Assembly: GCF_051133435.1 (NCBI RefSeq)
Contig: NZ_JBPGNY010000001.1
Location: 1-64,000 of the forward strand
Source of the DNA: JAAYAO01 sp051133435
Lineage (GTDB): Bacteria > Actinomycetota > Actinomycetes > Propionibacteriales > Propionibacteriaceae
Direction of reading: 5' to 3'
DNA length: 64,000 bases
The notes beneath the pieces were generated by a model. The model was given only the letters and a program-made list of their open reading frames with translations. It made no database searches and was not told where the DNA came from. Within the stretch, counting starts at the first letter, position 1, and each line of letters begins with the position of its first letter. Made by a program: the position numbers and the translations under genes. Below, piece after piece: positions 43,532 to 52,413 of this stretch.

Positions 43532-45151
43532 TCACTCGGCCTTGAACGCCTCTCCGAGCAGCACCACCGAGTCGACCGAAGGCATCACGCCGTGCACGTT
43601 CTTCTGCCAGGCGACGTACTCGGGGGTGGCCCCCAATGAGATGGACGGGACGGTTTCGTTGTAGCGCTTCTGGATCTTCTCCAGCACCGCCTTCTGCGCG
43701 TCGTGGTCGGGCGCTTCCATCAGCTCGATCACCAGCTTGTCCATCTCTTCGTCGGCATAGGCGTTGGGGCCACCACCCTTGGAGTGGAAGGACTCGTACA
43801 TCTCGGGCAACACACCCCCGTCGGGCACCCCGAAGCTCCAGGTCACGGTGTCGAAGTCGCCGCTGACATACATCGTCTGCACCAGGTCGCTGACCGACGG
43901 GGCGTTCTCGATCTTGACCTCCAGACCCACGGCCTCCCACTGCGCTTTCAGCGCCAACCCTTGCGCCTCACCGGCATTGGCGATACCGAGGAAGCGCACG
44001 GTGCCGGGGTGTCCGTCGGCCTTGGCCTCCTCGACCAGCTTCTTGGCCTGCTCGGGGTCGTGCGGCAGCGGCTCGGTGTCGAGCGCCCACTCCGATTCCT
44101 TCGGGAACATCGCCAGGGTCGGCATGCCTTCGCCCTCGAACTCCCGATCGGCGATCAACTGCGGATCCAGGGCCATCGACATCGCCTGGCGAATCCGCAC
44201 GTCGGCGGTGTTGGACCCTTCGCGGTGGTTCACCAGCACCAGCCGCCCGAGGCTGGAGACCTCCATGAATCCGGGGTACCCGGCCTTCAGGGCGTCAACC
44301 ACCACGTGGGGTTCGCGCAGATAAGCGATGTCGGACTGACCGCTGGTCATCGTCTCGTAGCGGCCGGTGGGGCTGGTGATGCTGAAGAACCGCAGCTTCT
44401 CCAAGTGCGGTGTGCCCTTCCAGTAGTCGTCGCGGCGCTTGAGCACCAGTTCCTCCCCCGGGGCGTACCTCTCCAGGGTGAACGGGCCGGCGCCGGTCGG
44501 CGTGAACTCCTCGCCGGCGCCATCGGAAGACTTGGCCACGATCATGCCCGGCGCGGTTGCCAGCAGGTAGCCGAAGCCGGTCCAGGGACGGGTCAGGGTG
44601 AAGGTGACTTCCAGGTCGCCGGTGGCCTCGAACTTCTCGACCGCCAACATCCACACCGCGGTCTGGCCGCCCTTGTTGGTGATGTAGCGGTTGATGCTCC
44701 ACACCACCGCTTCGGCATTCAGCGGGGTGCCGTCGCTGAAGGTCACGCCCTCGCGCAGCTTCAGCACATAGGTCTTGTCATCGGTGGTCTCGAAGGACTC
44801 GGCCAACCAGGGCTCGTACTCGAGGGTCTCCTCGTTGTGGCGCAACAGCACGTCGTAGACCGCAGCCATCTCGGTACCCCCGGTCGAGCCGGTGTTGATC
44901 GTCTTGGCCGGGTCGAGGCTGCGGGCCTCGGAGTAGGCGGCGAAGCTCAGGGTGCCGCCCTCGGTGGGCTCACCGGGAGCATCCTGCTCGCCGATCATCC
45001 CGTTGCGGAACATCGATTCGCTCTGGTTGTCCGTGCCCGGCTTGTCGGGGTCGGTGTCGGGGCGGGCGCAGCCGCTGAGCGCCAGGGCCAGGCCGAGCAG
45101 CCCGGCGGTCGCTTTCATCGCCAGTGCGGCGGAAAATGGTTTCTGAAACAC
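43532..45151 (-). CDS. ABC transporter substrate-binding lipoprotein, family 5, copy 1
   Basis: 539 residues. The signal peptide ends in lipobox LALSGC near residue 26. The mature N-terminus has a short linker, then a segment shared with copy 2 (SMFRNGMIGEQDAPGEPTEG). The SBP_bac_5 hallmark SDGTPLNAEAVVWSIN is present. It is a tandem paralogue of the gene at 41792-43405, lying 126 bp upstream of it on the same strand. Binding specificities may have diverged: the ligand-facing parts differ more than the shared core. Confidence 0.9.
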   Translation of the reverse strand: MFQKPFSAALAMKATAGLLGLALALSGCARPDTDPDKPGTDNQSESMFRNGMIGEQDAPGEPTEGGTLSFAAYSEARSLDPAKTINTGSTGGTEMAAVYDVLLRHNEETLEYEPWLAESFETTDDKTYVLKLREGVTFSDGTPLNAEAVVWSINRYITNKGGQTAVWMLAVEKFEATGDLEVTFTLTRPWTGFGYLLATAPGMIVAKSSDGAGEEFTPTGAGPFTLERYAPGEELVLKRRDDYWKGTPHLEKLRFFSITSPTGRYETMTSGQSDIAYLREPHVVVDALKAGYPGFMEVSSLGRLVLVNHREGSNTADVRIRQAMSMALDPQLIADREFEGEGMPTLAMFPKESEWALDTEPLPHDPEQAKKLVEEAKADGHPGTVRFLGIANAGEAQGLALKAQWEAVGLEVKIENAPSVSDLVQTMYVSGDFDTVTWSFGVPDGGVLPEMYESFHSKGGGPNAYADEEMDKLVIELMEAPDHDAQKAVLEKIQKRYNETVPSISLGATPEYVAWQKNVHGVMPSVDSVVLLGEAFKAE

Positions 45152-45320
45152 ACCGGCAGTGTGAAGCGTCGCCTATCGCGGCACAACCAGTCTTTCCACT
45201 CAGCAACATCCGCTTGCCCACGATGTCGAAAAGGTTTACCCCTGATCGGGATCGTTGCTGCCGGGCACCGGGCCGGGAGCCCTAGTCTGGCGAAACCCAA
45301 CGGCAAGCGCGGAGTACTCG

Positions 45321-46445
45321 ATGATCACGCCCTTCGATGATTTTCCGATTCACCAGACCCCGGCCCCGGTGACCGAACCTGGCACCAGCGACCCGAACTT
45401 CTACGACCGGTTCTATTTCGGTGGCCACGACGCCTCCGGCACGGTGCTGTTCGCGGCGGCGATGGGGCTGTATCCGAACCGCAATGTGATGGACGCGGCC
45501 TTCTCGGTGGTGATCGACGGGGTGCAGCATTGCGTGTTCGCCTCCGGACGGCTGCCGCGCGACCGCAGTACGTCCCTCGGCCCGATCACGGTGCAGATCG
45601 ACGAACCCCTGCGGGTGGTGCGGCTGCTGATCGACGACGCCGAGTCCGGGATCGAGGCCGAGCTGACCTTCCGGGCCAGGACGGCTGCTCTGGCCGAACC
45701 CCGGCAGACCAGCAGCCGCGAGGGCGTGTTGACGATGGATTACACCCGAATGGCGCAGTGGGGCCGTTGGTCGGGCCGGATCAGCGTCGGTGAGCACACC
45801 CTCGAGGTCTCGGACGACCGGGTGGTGGGGGTGCGCGACCGCTCCTGGGGCGTGCGGCCGCTCGGCGACAGGACGCCGACAAATCTGCCGGCGCGCACCC
45901 CGCAAGTGTTCTGGCTGTGGGCGCCGCTGCATTTCGACGATGTCTGCACCCACCTGGCCGCCTTCGAACTCTCGAACGGCTTCCGGTGGTTGGAGCAGGC
46001 GGTGTTGGTGCCGCTGTTGGACGACCCGGCCTCCTCCCCCACCTGGGGTACGTCGGTGCCGGCCCCGCAGCCGGTGCGCAATGTGGTGCACGACCTGCGG
46101 TGGCGTCCCGGTACCCGCGAGATCGAGGCCGCCACGATCACCTTCGACAGTGCCGATGGGCCACAGCGGATGGAGTTCACCCCGGTGGCGACCTTTCTAC
46201 AGATGGGCATTGGTTACGGTCACCCGCACTGGTTGCACGGCCGGGCGCACGGCGACCTGCAGGTGGGCCGCGAAACCCATGTGCTGACCGAGGTCGACCG
46301 GGAACGATACGAGAACGTGCACGTCCAAACCGTCTGTCGGGTCACCTGGGGTGACCGCGAGGGGGTCGGGCTCCTGGAGCAGTTGGTGATCGGTGATCAC
46401 GAACCGTCCGGTCTGAGCGGCATGTACGACGGTTGGCGGGGGTAG
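45321..46445 (+). CDS. Uncharacterised conserved protein (beta-rich, DUF7064/7065-like)
   Basis: A 374-residue cytoplasmic protein starting FDDFPIHQTPAPVTEPGTSD, a layout I have seen in actinobacterial and proteobacterial proteins of unknown function. SWGVRPLGD and a Trp-rich FWLWAPLHFDD block suggest a lipocalin-like or hydroxyneurosporene-hydratase-like beta fold. The family call is weak. It diverges from the binding-protein genes, and homologues often lie near steroid or lipid catabolic genes. The ATG at 45321 is used; an in-frame start at 45255 lacks similarity. Confidence 0.55.
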   Translation: MITPFDDFPIHQTPAPVTEPGTSDPNFYDRFYFGGHDASGTVLFAAAMGLYPNRNVMDAAFSVVIDGVQHCVFASGRLPRDRSTSLGPITVQIDEPLRVVRLLIDDAESGIEAELTFRARTAALAEPRQTSSREGVLTMDYTRMAQWGRWSGRISVGEHTLEVSDDRVVGVRDRSWGVRPLGDRTPTNLPARTPQVFWLWAPLHFDDVCTHLAAFELSNGFRWLEQAVLVPLLDDPASSPTWGTSVPAPQPVRNVVHDLRWRPGTREIEAATITFDSADGPQRMEFTPVATFLQMGIGYGHPHWLHGRAHGDLQVGRETHVLTEVDRERYENVHVQTVCRVTWGDREGVGLLEQLVIGDHEPSGLSGMYDGWRG

Positions 46446-46547
46446 GCCCGCTCGCAGCCGCCTTCGCCCTCCACGGTTTCGTGGTGGGCCGAGGATGGGC
46501 TCCGGGTTGGGTAGCTTGTCATCCAGTTCACCGGATGAGGAGCTGAG

Positions 46548-48014
46548 GTGGCCGACGAGTCCCGCACCGTCCCCGAGTCGACGACCCGGCAGGCAGTGGG
46601 AGACCCGGGTGACTCCCGGTTCCGCACCCTGCCGACGTGGTTGCCGATTGTTGCCGCGGTGGTCTCAGGCTTGTTGCTCGCCTGGGCCTATGGGCTGACT
46701 CCCTGGTGGGGTGCGACCTGGCTGGCGCCGATTCCGCTACTTGCGGTGGTCGCATCCGTGCGGTGGCGTACGGCTGCCGGCTTGGGCGCGATCACCGGAG
46801 CGGTCGCGTCGGTGTCCTTGCTGCCGTATCTGATCGGGTTGAGCGGGCCGATCGATGCGCTGTCGATCTCGGCGCTGCGCGCGGCCCAGTGGGCGATCGT
46901 GGCGTTGGTCGCCCGGTTGGCCATCACCCGGCTGCCGGTGGTGTTGGCGATGTTCGTGGTGCCCGCCTTCCTGGCCGGTTTCGATGTCCTGATGACCATC
47001 GCTTCGCCGCACGGTTCGGCCGGGTCACCGGCCTACAGCCAAATGGACGCGCTGCCGGTGATCCAGGTGGCCGCTCTGGGCGGCACCGCGGGGGTGGTGT
47101 TCCTGCCGATGCTCTTCGCCAGTGCGGTCGCCTCGCTGCTGGCGCATCGACAGCGGACCCGGCGCGGAGTGATCGCACCAGGGTTGGTGTTGGTTCTCGC
47201 GCTCGGCTTCGGGGCCTGGCGGTTGGCCGGCCAGGTACCTGTCGACGGCGTCCCGGTGGCGCTGATCGCCGGCGATGAGTTCGACAACACCCCCGACGAC
47301 TGGCGCCGGGTCTGGGCGGGCTACGAGTCGGCGATCACCGAGGCCACCGAAACCGAACCACAGATCATCGTGCTGCCCGAGAAGCTGTTCCAGGTCTCGA
47401 GCGAGGACGCTCAGGTGTTCCTGTCCCGTGCCGAGGAGTTGGCCGAGCAATACGGCGTGCATCTGGTGGTGGGTATCACCGAACTCGGCATCGAGGACCA
47501 CAACCGGGCCTACCTGATCTCCCCCGGCGCCGACGCGATCCACTACGACAAGCGGCACATGATTCCCGGGTTCGAATCCCACTTCGACCGAGGCTCGACC
47601 AACCTGACCACCCGTTTGGACGGGATGGAGGCCGGGGTCGCGATCTGCAAGGACATGGACTTTCCGGGCACCATCCGCGGCTACGACGCAGCGGTGATGC
47701 TGGTACCGGCCTGGGACTTCGACGCCGACGCCTGGTTCCACTCCCGCATCGCGATGCTGCGCGGGGTCGAGAACGGCACGACCGTGGTGCGCAGTGCCCG
47801 CAACGGCCGGCTCACGGTGAGTGACTCGCGGGGCCGGGTCTTGGCCGAAGCTCCGTCCGGCACGCCACACCAGGTTCTTGCAGCACACATCCCGAACACG
47901 CCCCGGGCGACCACCCTCTACAGCCACATCGGCGACGGCTTCGGCTGGGCCTCGTTGCTCTTCGCGATCGGCGTCATCGGCTATGCCGCCTTCGGCCGCC
48001 GGACGGATCAGTAG
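46548..48014 (+). CDS. Apolipoprotein N-acyltransferase-like CN-hydrolase membrane protein
   Basis: 488 residues: about six N-terminal transmembrane helices, a periplasmic-side carbon-nitrogen hydrolase domain (about 230-450) and a last transmembrane helix, the Lnt layout. The catalytic triad is visible as Glu in LPEKLF, Lys in YDKRHMIPG and Cys in AICKDMDF. Classical Lnt has CYE after the cysteine and a longer PFGE loop; here the motifs are nitrilase-like, so the substrate may differ. It starts at a GTG with GAGGAG upstream. Confidence 0.7.
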   Translation: MADESRTVPESTTRQAVGDPGDSRFRTLPTWLPIVAAVVSGLLLAWAYGLTPWWGATWLAPIPLLAVVASVRWRTAAGLGAITGAVASVSLLPYLIGLSGPIDALSISALRAAQWAIVALVARLAITRLPVVLAMFVVPAFLAGFDVLMTIASPHGSAGSPAYSQMDALPVIQVAALGGTAGVVFLPMLFASAVASLLAHRQRTRRGVIAPGLVLVLALGFGAWRLAGQVPVDGVPVALIAGDEFDNTPDDWRRVWAGYESAITEATETEPQIIVLPEKLFQVSSEDAQVFLSRAEELAEQYGVHLVVGITELGIEDHNRAYLISPGADAIHYDKRHMIPGFESHFDRGSTNLTTRLDGMEAGVAICKDMDFPGTIRGYDAAVMLVPAWDFDADAWFHSRIAMLRGVENGTTVVRSARNGRLTVSDSRGRVLAEAPSGTPHQVLAAHIPNTPRATTLYSHIGDGFGWASLLFAIGVIGYAAFGRRTDQ

Positions 48015-48047
48015 CGCCGATTCCTCTTGCCTCGCTACCGAAGCTGC

Positions 48048-48128
48048 ATGGATGAAAACGCACCCCAGAACCGGGAATCCCTTGCGTTCGTCTCCCAGAA
48101 ATCGGTTTCCGGGTGCGTTTTCATCCAT
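48048..48128. repeat. Long inverted repeat after the Lnt-like gene
   Basis: ATGGATGAAAACGCACCC (48048-48065) and its exact complement (48111-48128) flank a 45-nt spacer. With 18 perfect pairs it can form a stable stem. It lies 34 bp after the stop and is unrelated in sequence to the palindromes at 36.6 and 37.9 kb. The stretch 48015-48363 otherwise holds only a terminator and tRNA-Asn. Confidence 0.7.
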
Positions 48129-48185
48129 CGGTCTGCTCATGCCGGGCCGTGAGCGCTCGCCCACGTGATGCCCGGGCAAAGCTAA

Positions 48186-48224
48186 AGGCCTCTGACCGTC
48201 GGTGTTGCCCGTAGTCAGAGGCCT
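48186..48224. terminator. Intrinsic terminator near tRNA-Asn
   Basis: AGGCCTCTGAC (48186-48196) and GTCAGAGGCCT (48214-48224) form an 11-bp perfect stem. GTTTT follows on the plus strand and TTTAG on the minus strand. It stands 10 bp past the tRNA-Asn 3' end and so terminates that RNA, and perhaps the upstream plus-strand gene too. Confidence 0.75.
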
Positions 48225-48234
48225 GTTTTCGTGG

Positions 48235-48307
48235 CTCCCCCGACTGGACTCGAACCAGTAACCCTTCGATTAACAGTCGAATGCTCTGCCAATTGAGCTA
48301 CAGGGGA
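48235..48307 (-). tRNA. tRNA-Asn (anticodon GTT)
   Basis: A full cloverleaf: acceptor TCCCCTG with CGGGGGA, D arm GCTC/GAGC, anticodon loop CTGTTAA with anticodon GTT, T arm ACTGGTTCGAGTCCAGT, discriminator G. CCA is not encoded. A good terminator follows. Confidence 0.95.
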
Positions 48308-48363
48308 TCGCTGTGCTGCGACCAGTAACTGTAGCGCAACCGCACCGAACTGCCCAATCGGTA

Positions 48364-49206
48364 TCACGCGGCCAGGTACTCCCCCAGTTGGCTGGGGCAC
48401 ACCCCGCGCAACTCCTCCAGGGCTCGCTCCTCGATTCCGGCCACCTGCTTGGTACTGAGCCCCAGGGTTCGGGCGATCTCGACCCGGGAATGGGGCCGCC
48501 GACCGATGCCGAAACGCAGTTCCAGCACCCTTCGCGGCAGGCGTGCCAACCGATCGAGCATCGCGGTCACTTCTTCGGCCGGAAGGGCCATCTGCTCGGG
48601 TTCGACGGCGGAGTCGGCCAGTTCCGGTTCCAGGCCCAGCAGCGGGCCCGGTCGTTGCAGCCGGTCATGGATCCAATCACTGCTCTGCCCGGCCGCCTCG
48701 GCCAGATCGCCGGCGTCCACGGTGCGGCCGTACTCCTGAGTGAGGGAATCCTCCAGCCCGCGCAGCCGGTGCCATTCGCGCATCCAGCGCGCACCGCGCC
48801 CGACTTGGTGGGCACGGGCCCCGAAGACCGCCTCACGGATCCACTTGATCGCATAGGTGCCGAAACCGCCCCGGCGATGGTCGTAGCCGCGCACCGCCCG
48901 ATCCAGCCCCAGCACTCCTTCCTGGAACTGGTCTTCGCGCTCGTCGCTGCGCCATTCCTGGGCCACCACCCACGACACCAGGGGCAGGTTCGCCAGGATC
49001 ATCCGTTGGTGGGCGACCAGCCCACGGGCGATCAGAATCCGTCGCTCGGTCTCGTCCAACACCTCCGCAGAGGCATCCACCGCCAAGGTTCCGACCTCGA
49101 TGGTGCGGGCCAGATGCGCTTCTTGCTCGGCGGTCAGCCGCGCGGACGGGTTGTCACAACACAGGTCGGCGAAGATGCGCCGGTCCAGATCTTCGTAGAG
49201 GTCCAT
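48364..49206 (-). CDS. Sigma-70 family RNA polymerase sigma factor (primary-like, group 2/3)
   Basis: A 280-residue sigma factor. Region 1.2 lies at about 20-60, region 2 at about 80-150 (NLPLVSWVVAQEW, DQFQEGVLGLDRAVRGYDHRRGGFGTYAIKWIREAV), region 3 follows, and region 4 is at about 220-275 (LPRRVLELRFGIG, SRVEIARTLGLSTKQVAGIEERAL). It lacks region 1.1 and is shorter than the housekeeping SigA. The ATG at 49206 is used. It lies 121 bp after dnaG, recalling the dnaG-rpoD order of the macromolecular-synthesis operon. Confidence 0.87.
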   Translation of the reverse strand: MDLYEDLDRRIFADLCCDNPSARLTAEQEAHLARTIEVGTLAVDASAEVLDETERRILIARGLVAHQRMILANLPLVSWVVAQEWRSDEREDQFQEGVLGLDRAVRGYDHRRGGFGTYAIKWIREAVFGARAHQVGRGARWMREWHRLRGLEDSLTQEYGRTVDAGDLAEAAGQSSDWIHDRLQRPGPLLGLEPELADSAVEPEQMALPAEEVTAMLDRLARLPRRVLELRFGIGRRPHSRVEIARTLGLSTKQVAGIEERALEELRGVCPSQLGEYLAA

Positions 49207-49327
49207 GCCCTCAGCACACCCCGACGCCGAACGTCCGACAAGACCCCGCAACGAATCGGTGGATGACTCAACCGGACAACACCAATCTCTGTGGACGCCT
49301 CACAATCGTGCCCGCCCGCGGCACCCC

Positions 49328-51193
49328 TCAGATCAGGTCGGTGCTGGTGACCACGCTGCGTTGGACGAGTTCCTGGCGGCGGTTCTCCAGGCCCAGCAGC
49401 GTCGAGAACATCTGGTTGTACTCGGTTTGGTACTCCACCGGGTTGGTGCGCATCAGCTTCGATTTCAGGTCATCGATCTGCCGGGTGACGGTGAGCACCT
49501 GGAGGCTCGCGACATGCGCGGTGACGTAGGCCGCGTCCGGCTCCCGTAGCGGTGTTTCCACCCCCAAGGACGCCAGCAACCGCACCACCGTGGGGTCATC
49601 GACCACCGACCGCAGGGCCTGCACCCATTCGGGGCCGGCCGGGGTCGGTTCGGCCCGGGACACCGCCCGGAAGATCTCCCGGTACGCCGGGTGCCGGAAG
49701 TCCTGTTCGGTCAACCCCGACCATTCGGGGCCGAACAGGTCGGGACGGGTCACCAGCAGGTGGGCGGTACCGCGTTCCACACTGAGTTCGCGTTCGCCGG
49801 GGTCCGGCCACGGCACTCCGCTGCGTGGTGCCTCGGTGACCGGCTCGGCCGGACGTTCGGCCGGCTCGGGTCGTCGGCCGCGACCGGCGGCGCCATGCAC
49901 CTCGCGGCGCACCTCGTCCAGATCCATGCCGAGCAGTTGGCTGAGTTCCCGGGCATAGCCGTCGACCATCGACCGGTCGCGGATGCTGGCAACCAACGGT
50001 GCGGCCTCCCGCAGAGCCGCCAGCCGGCCATCGACGCGGTCCAGGTCGTGGCGATCCAGCACGTTCTGCATCACGAACTTGTACAGCGGGATCCGGCGGG
50101 CCACCAGGTCGCGCACCCCCTCGTCACCGCGTTCCAGGCGCAGGTCGCACGGGTCCAGCCCGCTGGGTTCGACCGCCACATAGGTTTGGGCAATGAAGTG
50201 GTGGTCACCCCCGAAGACCTTCAGGGCCGCGGCCTGGCCGGCGGCATCGCCGTCGAAGGTGAAGATCACCTCACCGGCGAAGGCGTCACCACCCATCAGC
50301 CGTTGCAGCAACCGGGCGTGGTCATCGCCGAAGGCGGTGCCGCAACTGGCCACCGCGGTGGTCACCCCGGCCAGATGGGCGGCCATCACGTCGGTGTAGC
50401 CCTCCACCACCACGGCCTGGTGGCGTTTGCCGATGTTCTGCCGGGCCAGGTCGAGCCCGTAGAGCACGTGGGATTTGCGGTACACGGGGGTTTCGGGGGT
50501 GTTTAGGTACTTCGCCGGCATCCGGTCGTCGTCGAACAACCGGCGTGCCCCGAAACCGAGCACCGAGGAGCCGGCGTCGCGAATCGGCCACAACACCCGG
50601 CCCTGGAAGAAGTCCCAACCTCCCGAGCGGATCAGCCCCGCCCGGATCAACACCTCGTCGCTGAAACCACGCGACCGCAGCAACCTCGCCAGTTCCCGGC
50701 CGCCGCGGGGGGCGTAGCCGACCCCGAAGTGTTCGGCCGCAGCGCGGTTGAAGCCGCGGCTGTCCAGGAACTGTCGGGCGGTCAATCCGTCGGGACGGGC
50801 AAGTTGTTCGGCGAAGAACTCGGCGGCCTGTTTGTTGGCCTCGATGATTTGCTGACGCAGGCCCGGTTCGACCCGGGGGCCGCGCTCGTCGGTGTAGCGC
50901 AGTTGCACCCCGTACTTGTCGGCGAGATGTTCCACGACCTCGGTGAAGCTCAGGTTCTCCAGCTTCTCGAGGAAGGTGATCACGTCCCCGCCCTCACCGC
51001 AGCCGAAACAGTAGAACAGCCCGCGGCTGGGGGTGACCTGGAAGCTGGGGGTTTTCTCCTCGTGGAAGGGGCACAGGCCCTTCAGTGAACCGCCACCGGA
51101 CTTGCGCAGCATCACCGTGGCGCCGACGACGTCCTCGATCCGGGCACGTTCGCGCACCAGCGCCACGTCCTCGTCCCGAATCCGTCCCGCCAT
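49328..51193 (-). CDS. dnaG: DNA primase
   Basis: 621 residues. The N-terminal CHC2 zinc finger (about 38-66) includes LCPFHEEKTPSF and YCFGCGEGG. The RNA polymerase core and Toprim domain (VVVEGYTDVMAAH near 265) follow. A C-terminal DnaB-interacting domain of helices closes the protein. It makes RNA primers for lagging-strand synthesis. It follows dgt by 76 bp on the same strand and precedes a sigma factor gene. Confidence 0.96.
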   Translation of the reverse strand: MAGRIRDEDVALVRERARIEDVVGATVMLRKSGGGSLKGLCPFHEEKTPSFQVTPSRGLFYCFGCGEGGDVITFLEKLENLSFTEVVEHLADKYGVQLRYTDERGPRVEPGLRQQIIEANKQAAEFFAEQLARPDGLTARQFLDSRGFNRAAAEHFGVGYAPRGGRELARLLRSRGFSDEVLIRAGLIRSGGWDFFQGRVLWPIRDAGSSVLGFGARRLFDDDRMPAKYLNTPETPVYRKSHVLYGLDLARQNIGKRHQAVVVEGYTDVMAAHLAGVTTAVASCGTAFGDDHARLLQRLMGGDAFAGEVIFTFDGDAAGQAAALKVFGGDHHFIAQTYVAVEPSGLDPCDLRLERGDEGVRDLVARRIPLYKFVMQNVLDRHDLDRVDGRLAALREAAPLVASIRDRSMVDGYARELSQLLGMDLDEVRREVHGAAGRGRRPEPAERPAEPVTEAPRSGVPWPDPGERELSVERGTAHLLVTRPDLFGPEWSGLTEQDFRHPAYREIFRAVSRAEPTPAGPEWVQALRSVVDDPTVVRLLASLGVETPLREPDAAYVTAHVASLQVLTVTRQIDDLKSKLMRTNPVEYQTEYNQMFSTLLGLENRRQELVQRSVVTSTDLI

Positions 51194-51269
51194 GGTCGGT
51201 GAGTGTAGCGCTAGGGACGCAACGACCCGGCCCCGCGGGTGCCGACCGTGCTCGCGAACCGATCGGGGC

Positions 51270-52397
51270 TCATTCGCCCAGTTCGTCCATCGACTTGGGC
51301 AGCTTGTCGACGTCCCAGTTGAGCTCGCGCACCGCGGTGTCGAAGGCGTACCGGTCGGTCATCCCACCGATCCAGGTGACCGCTGCGCGCACCGCCTCGG
51401 GGGAATCCGGGTCGGCCTCGACCCGTCCGGGCAGTTTGTGCGGACGGGCGGCGTAGTGCTCGACCAGCCCGTGCAGCACCGCGATCACCGCGTGAGCCTG
51501 GGCGACCGAGGCCGGTCGGGTGTAGATCCGTTCGTAGTTGAAGGCCCGCAGGGCCGCCAGTGCCGCGGCATTGTCCGGGTCCATCCCGACCACCCCGGTA
51601 CTGGTGGTGGAACGCACCACCGCGTGCACGAAGGTGCGGATCTGGTCGCGGCGGGTGCTGCCGCAGACCTCGGTGATCTCCGGCGGCAGGTCTGCGAGGT
51701 CGACGACGCCGGCGCGGTAGGCGTCCTCGAGGTCGTGGGCGACGTAGGCGATCCGGTCGGCCCAGGAGACGATCTCACCCTCCACGGTGCTCGGGGCCGG
51801 CCGCGACCAGGAGTGGTTGCGGATGCCGTCGAGGGTTTCGGCGCACAGGTTCAGCCCGGTGAGCACCACATCGGCACCCCAGGGGCCGTGGTCGTACCCC
51901 TCGGGGATGAAGGCGTCGAAGGCGTCCTCCGAGGCGTGGCCGCCGGGGCCGTGGCCGCAGTCGTGGCCGAGCGCGATCGCGTCGGCCAGGGTGACGTTGA
52001 CCCCGAGCCCGCGGGCGATCGAGGTGGCCACCTGGGCAACCTCCATGGCGTGGGTGAGCCGGGTGCGCTGGTGGTCGGTGGGGTGCACCATCACCTGGGT
52101 CTTGCCGGCCAGTCGGCGGAAGGCGGTGGAGTGGATGATTCGGTCGCGGTCGCGTTCGAAGCAGGTGCGTTCGCTGTCGGGCTCCTCTTCGATCAGCCGG
52201 TTGCCGGCCCCCTTGGCCAAGGTGGCGCCGGGCAGCAGGATCAGGCGCTCGAGCTCTTCGCGTTCCTCACGGCTCTGGGGTTTGCGGGGGCCGATCGTGG
52301 CGGTGGAGTTGCGGTGGGCGCGCACCAACTCGCCGTGATCGTGGCCGGCCATCGTGTTCGCCCAGGCTTTGGCCCGGGGCATGAGTTCGCCGCTCAA
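51270..52397 (-). CDS. dgt: Deoxyguanosinetriphosphate triphosphohydrolase-like protein
   Basis: A 375-residue HD-domain nucleotidase. Metal ligands are seen in TRLTHAMEV and GHDCGHGPGGH; the N-terminal FRRLAGKTQV block is typical. It hydrolyses dNTPs to nucleosides and triphosphate, tuning the dNTP pool. The start appears to be TTG at 52397 with AGGAGG about 8 nt upstream; an ATG at 52382 has no such site. It lies 16 bp after dus and upstream of dnaG. Confidence 0.92.
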   Translation of the reverse strand: MSGELMPRAKAWANTMAGHDHGELVRAHRNSTATIGPRKPQSREEREELERLILLPGATLAKGAGNRLIEEEPDSERTCFERDRDRIIHSTAFRRLAGKTQVMVHPTDHQRTRLTHAMEVAQVATSIARGLGVNVTLADAIALGHDCGHGPGGHASEDAFDAFIPEGYDHGPWGADVVLTGLNLCAETLDGIRNHSWSRPAPSTVEGEIVSWADRIAYVAHDLEDAYRAGVVDLADLPPEITEVCGSTRRDQIRTFVHAVVRSTTSTGVVGMDPDNAAALAALRAFNYERIYTRPASVAQAHAVIAVLHGLVEHYAARPHKLPGRVEADPDSPEAVRAAVTWIGGMTDRYAFDTAVRELNWDVDKLPKSMDELGE

Positions 52398-52413
52398 CCT
52401 GTCTTCCTCCTGC

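Noticed and set aside
37916..48307. tRNA genes as integration sites for a genomic island
   Set aside because: Neither tRNA has a nearby integrase or a second copy of its 3' end that I could find in the window.
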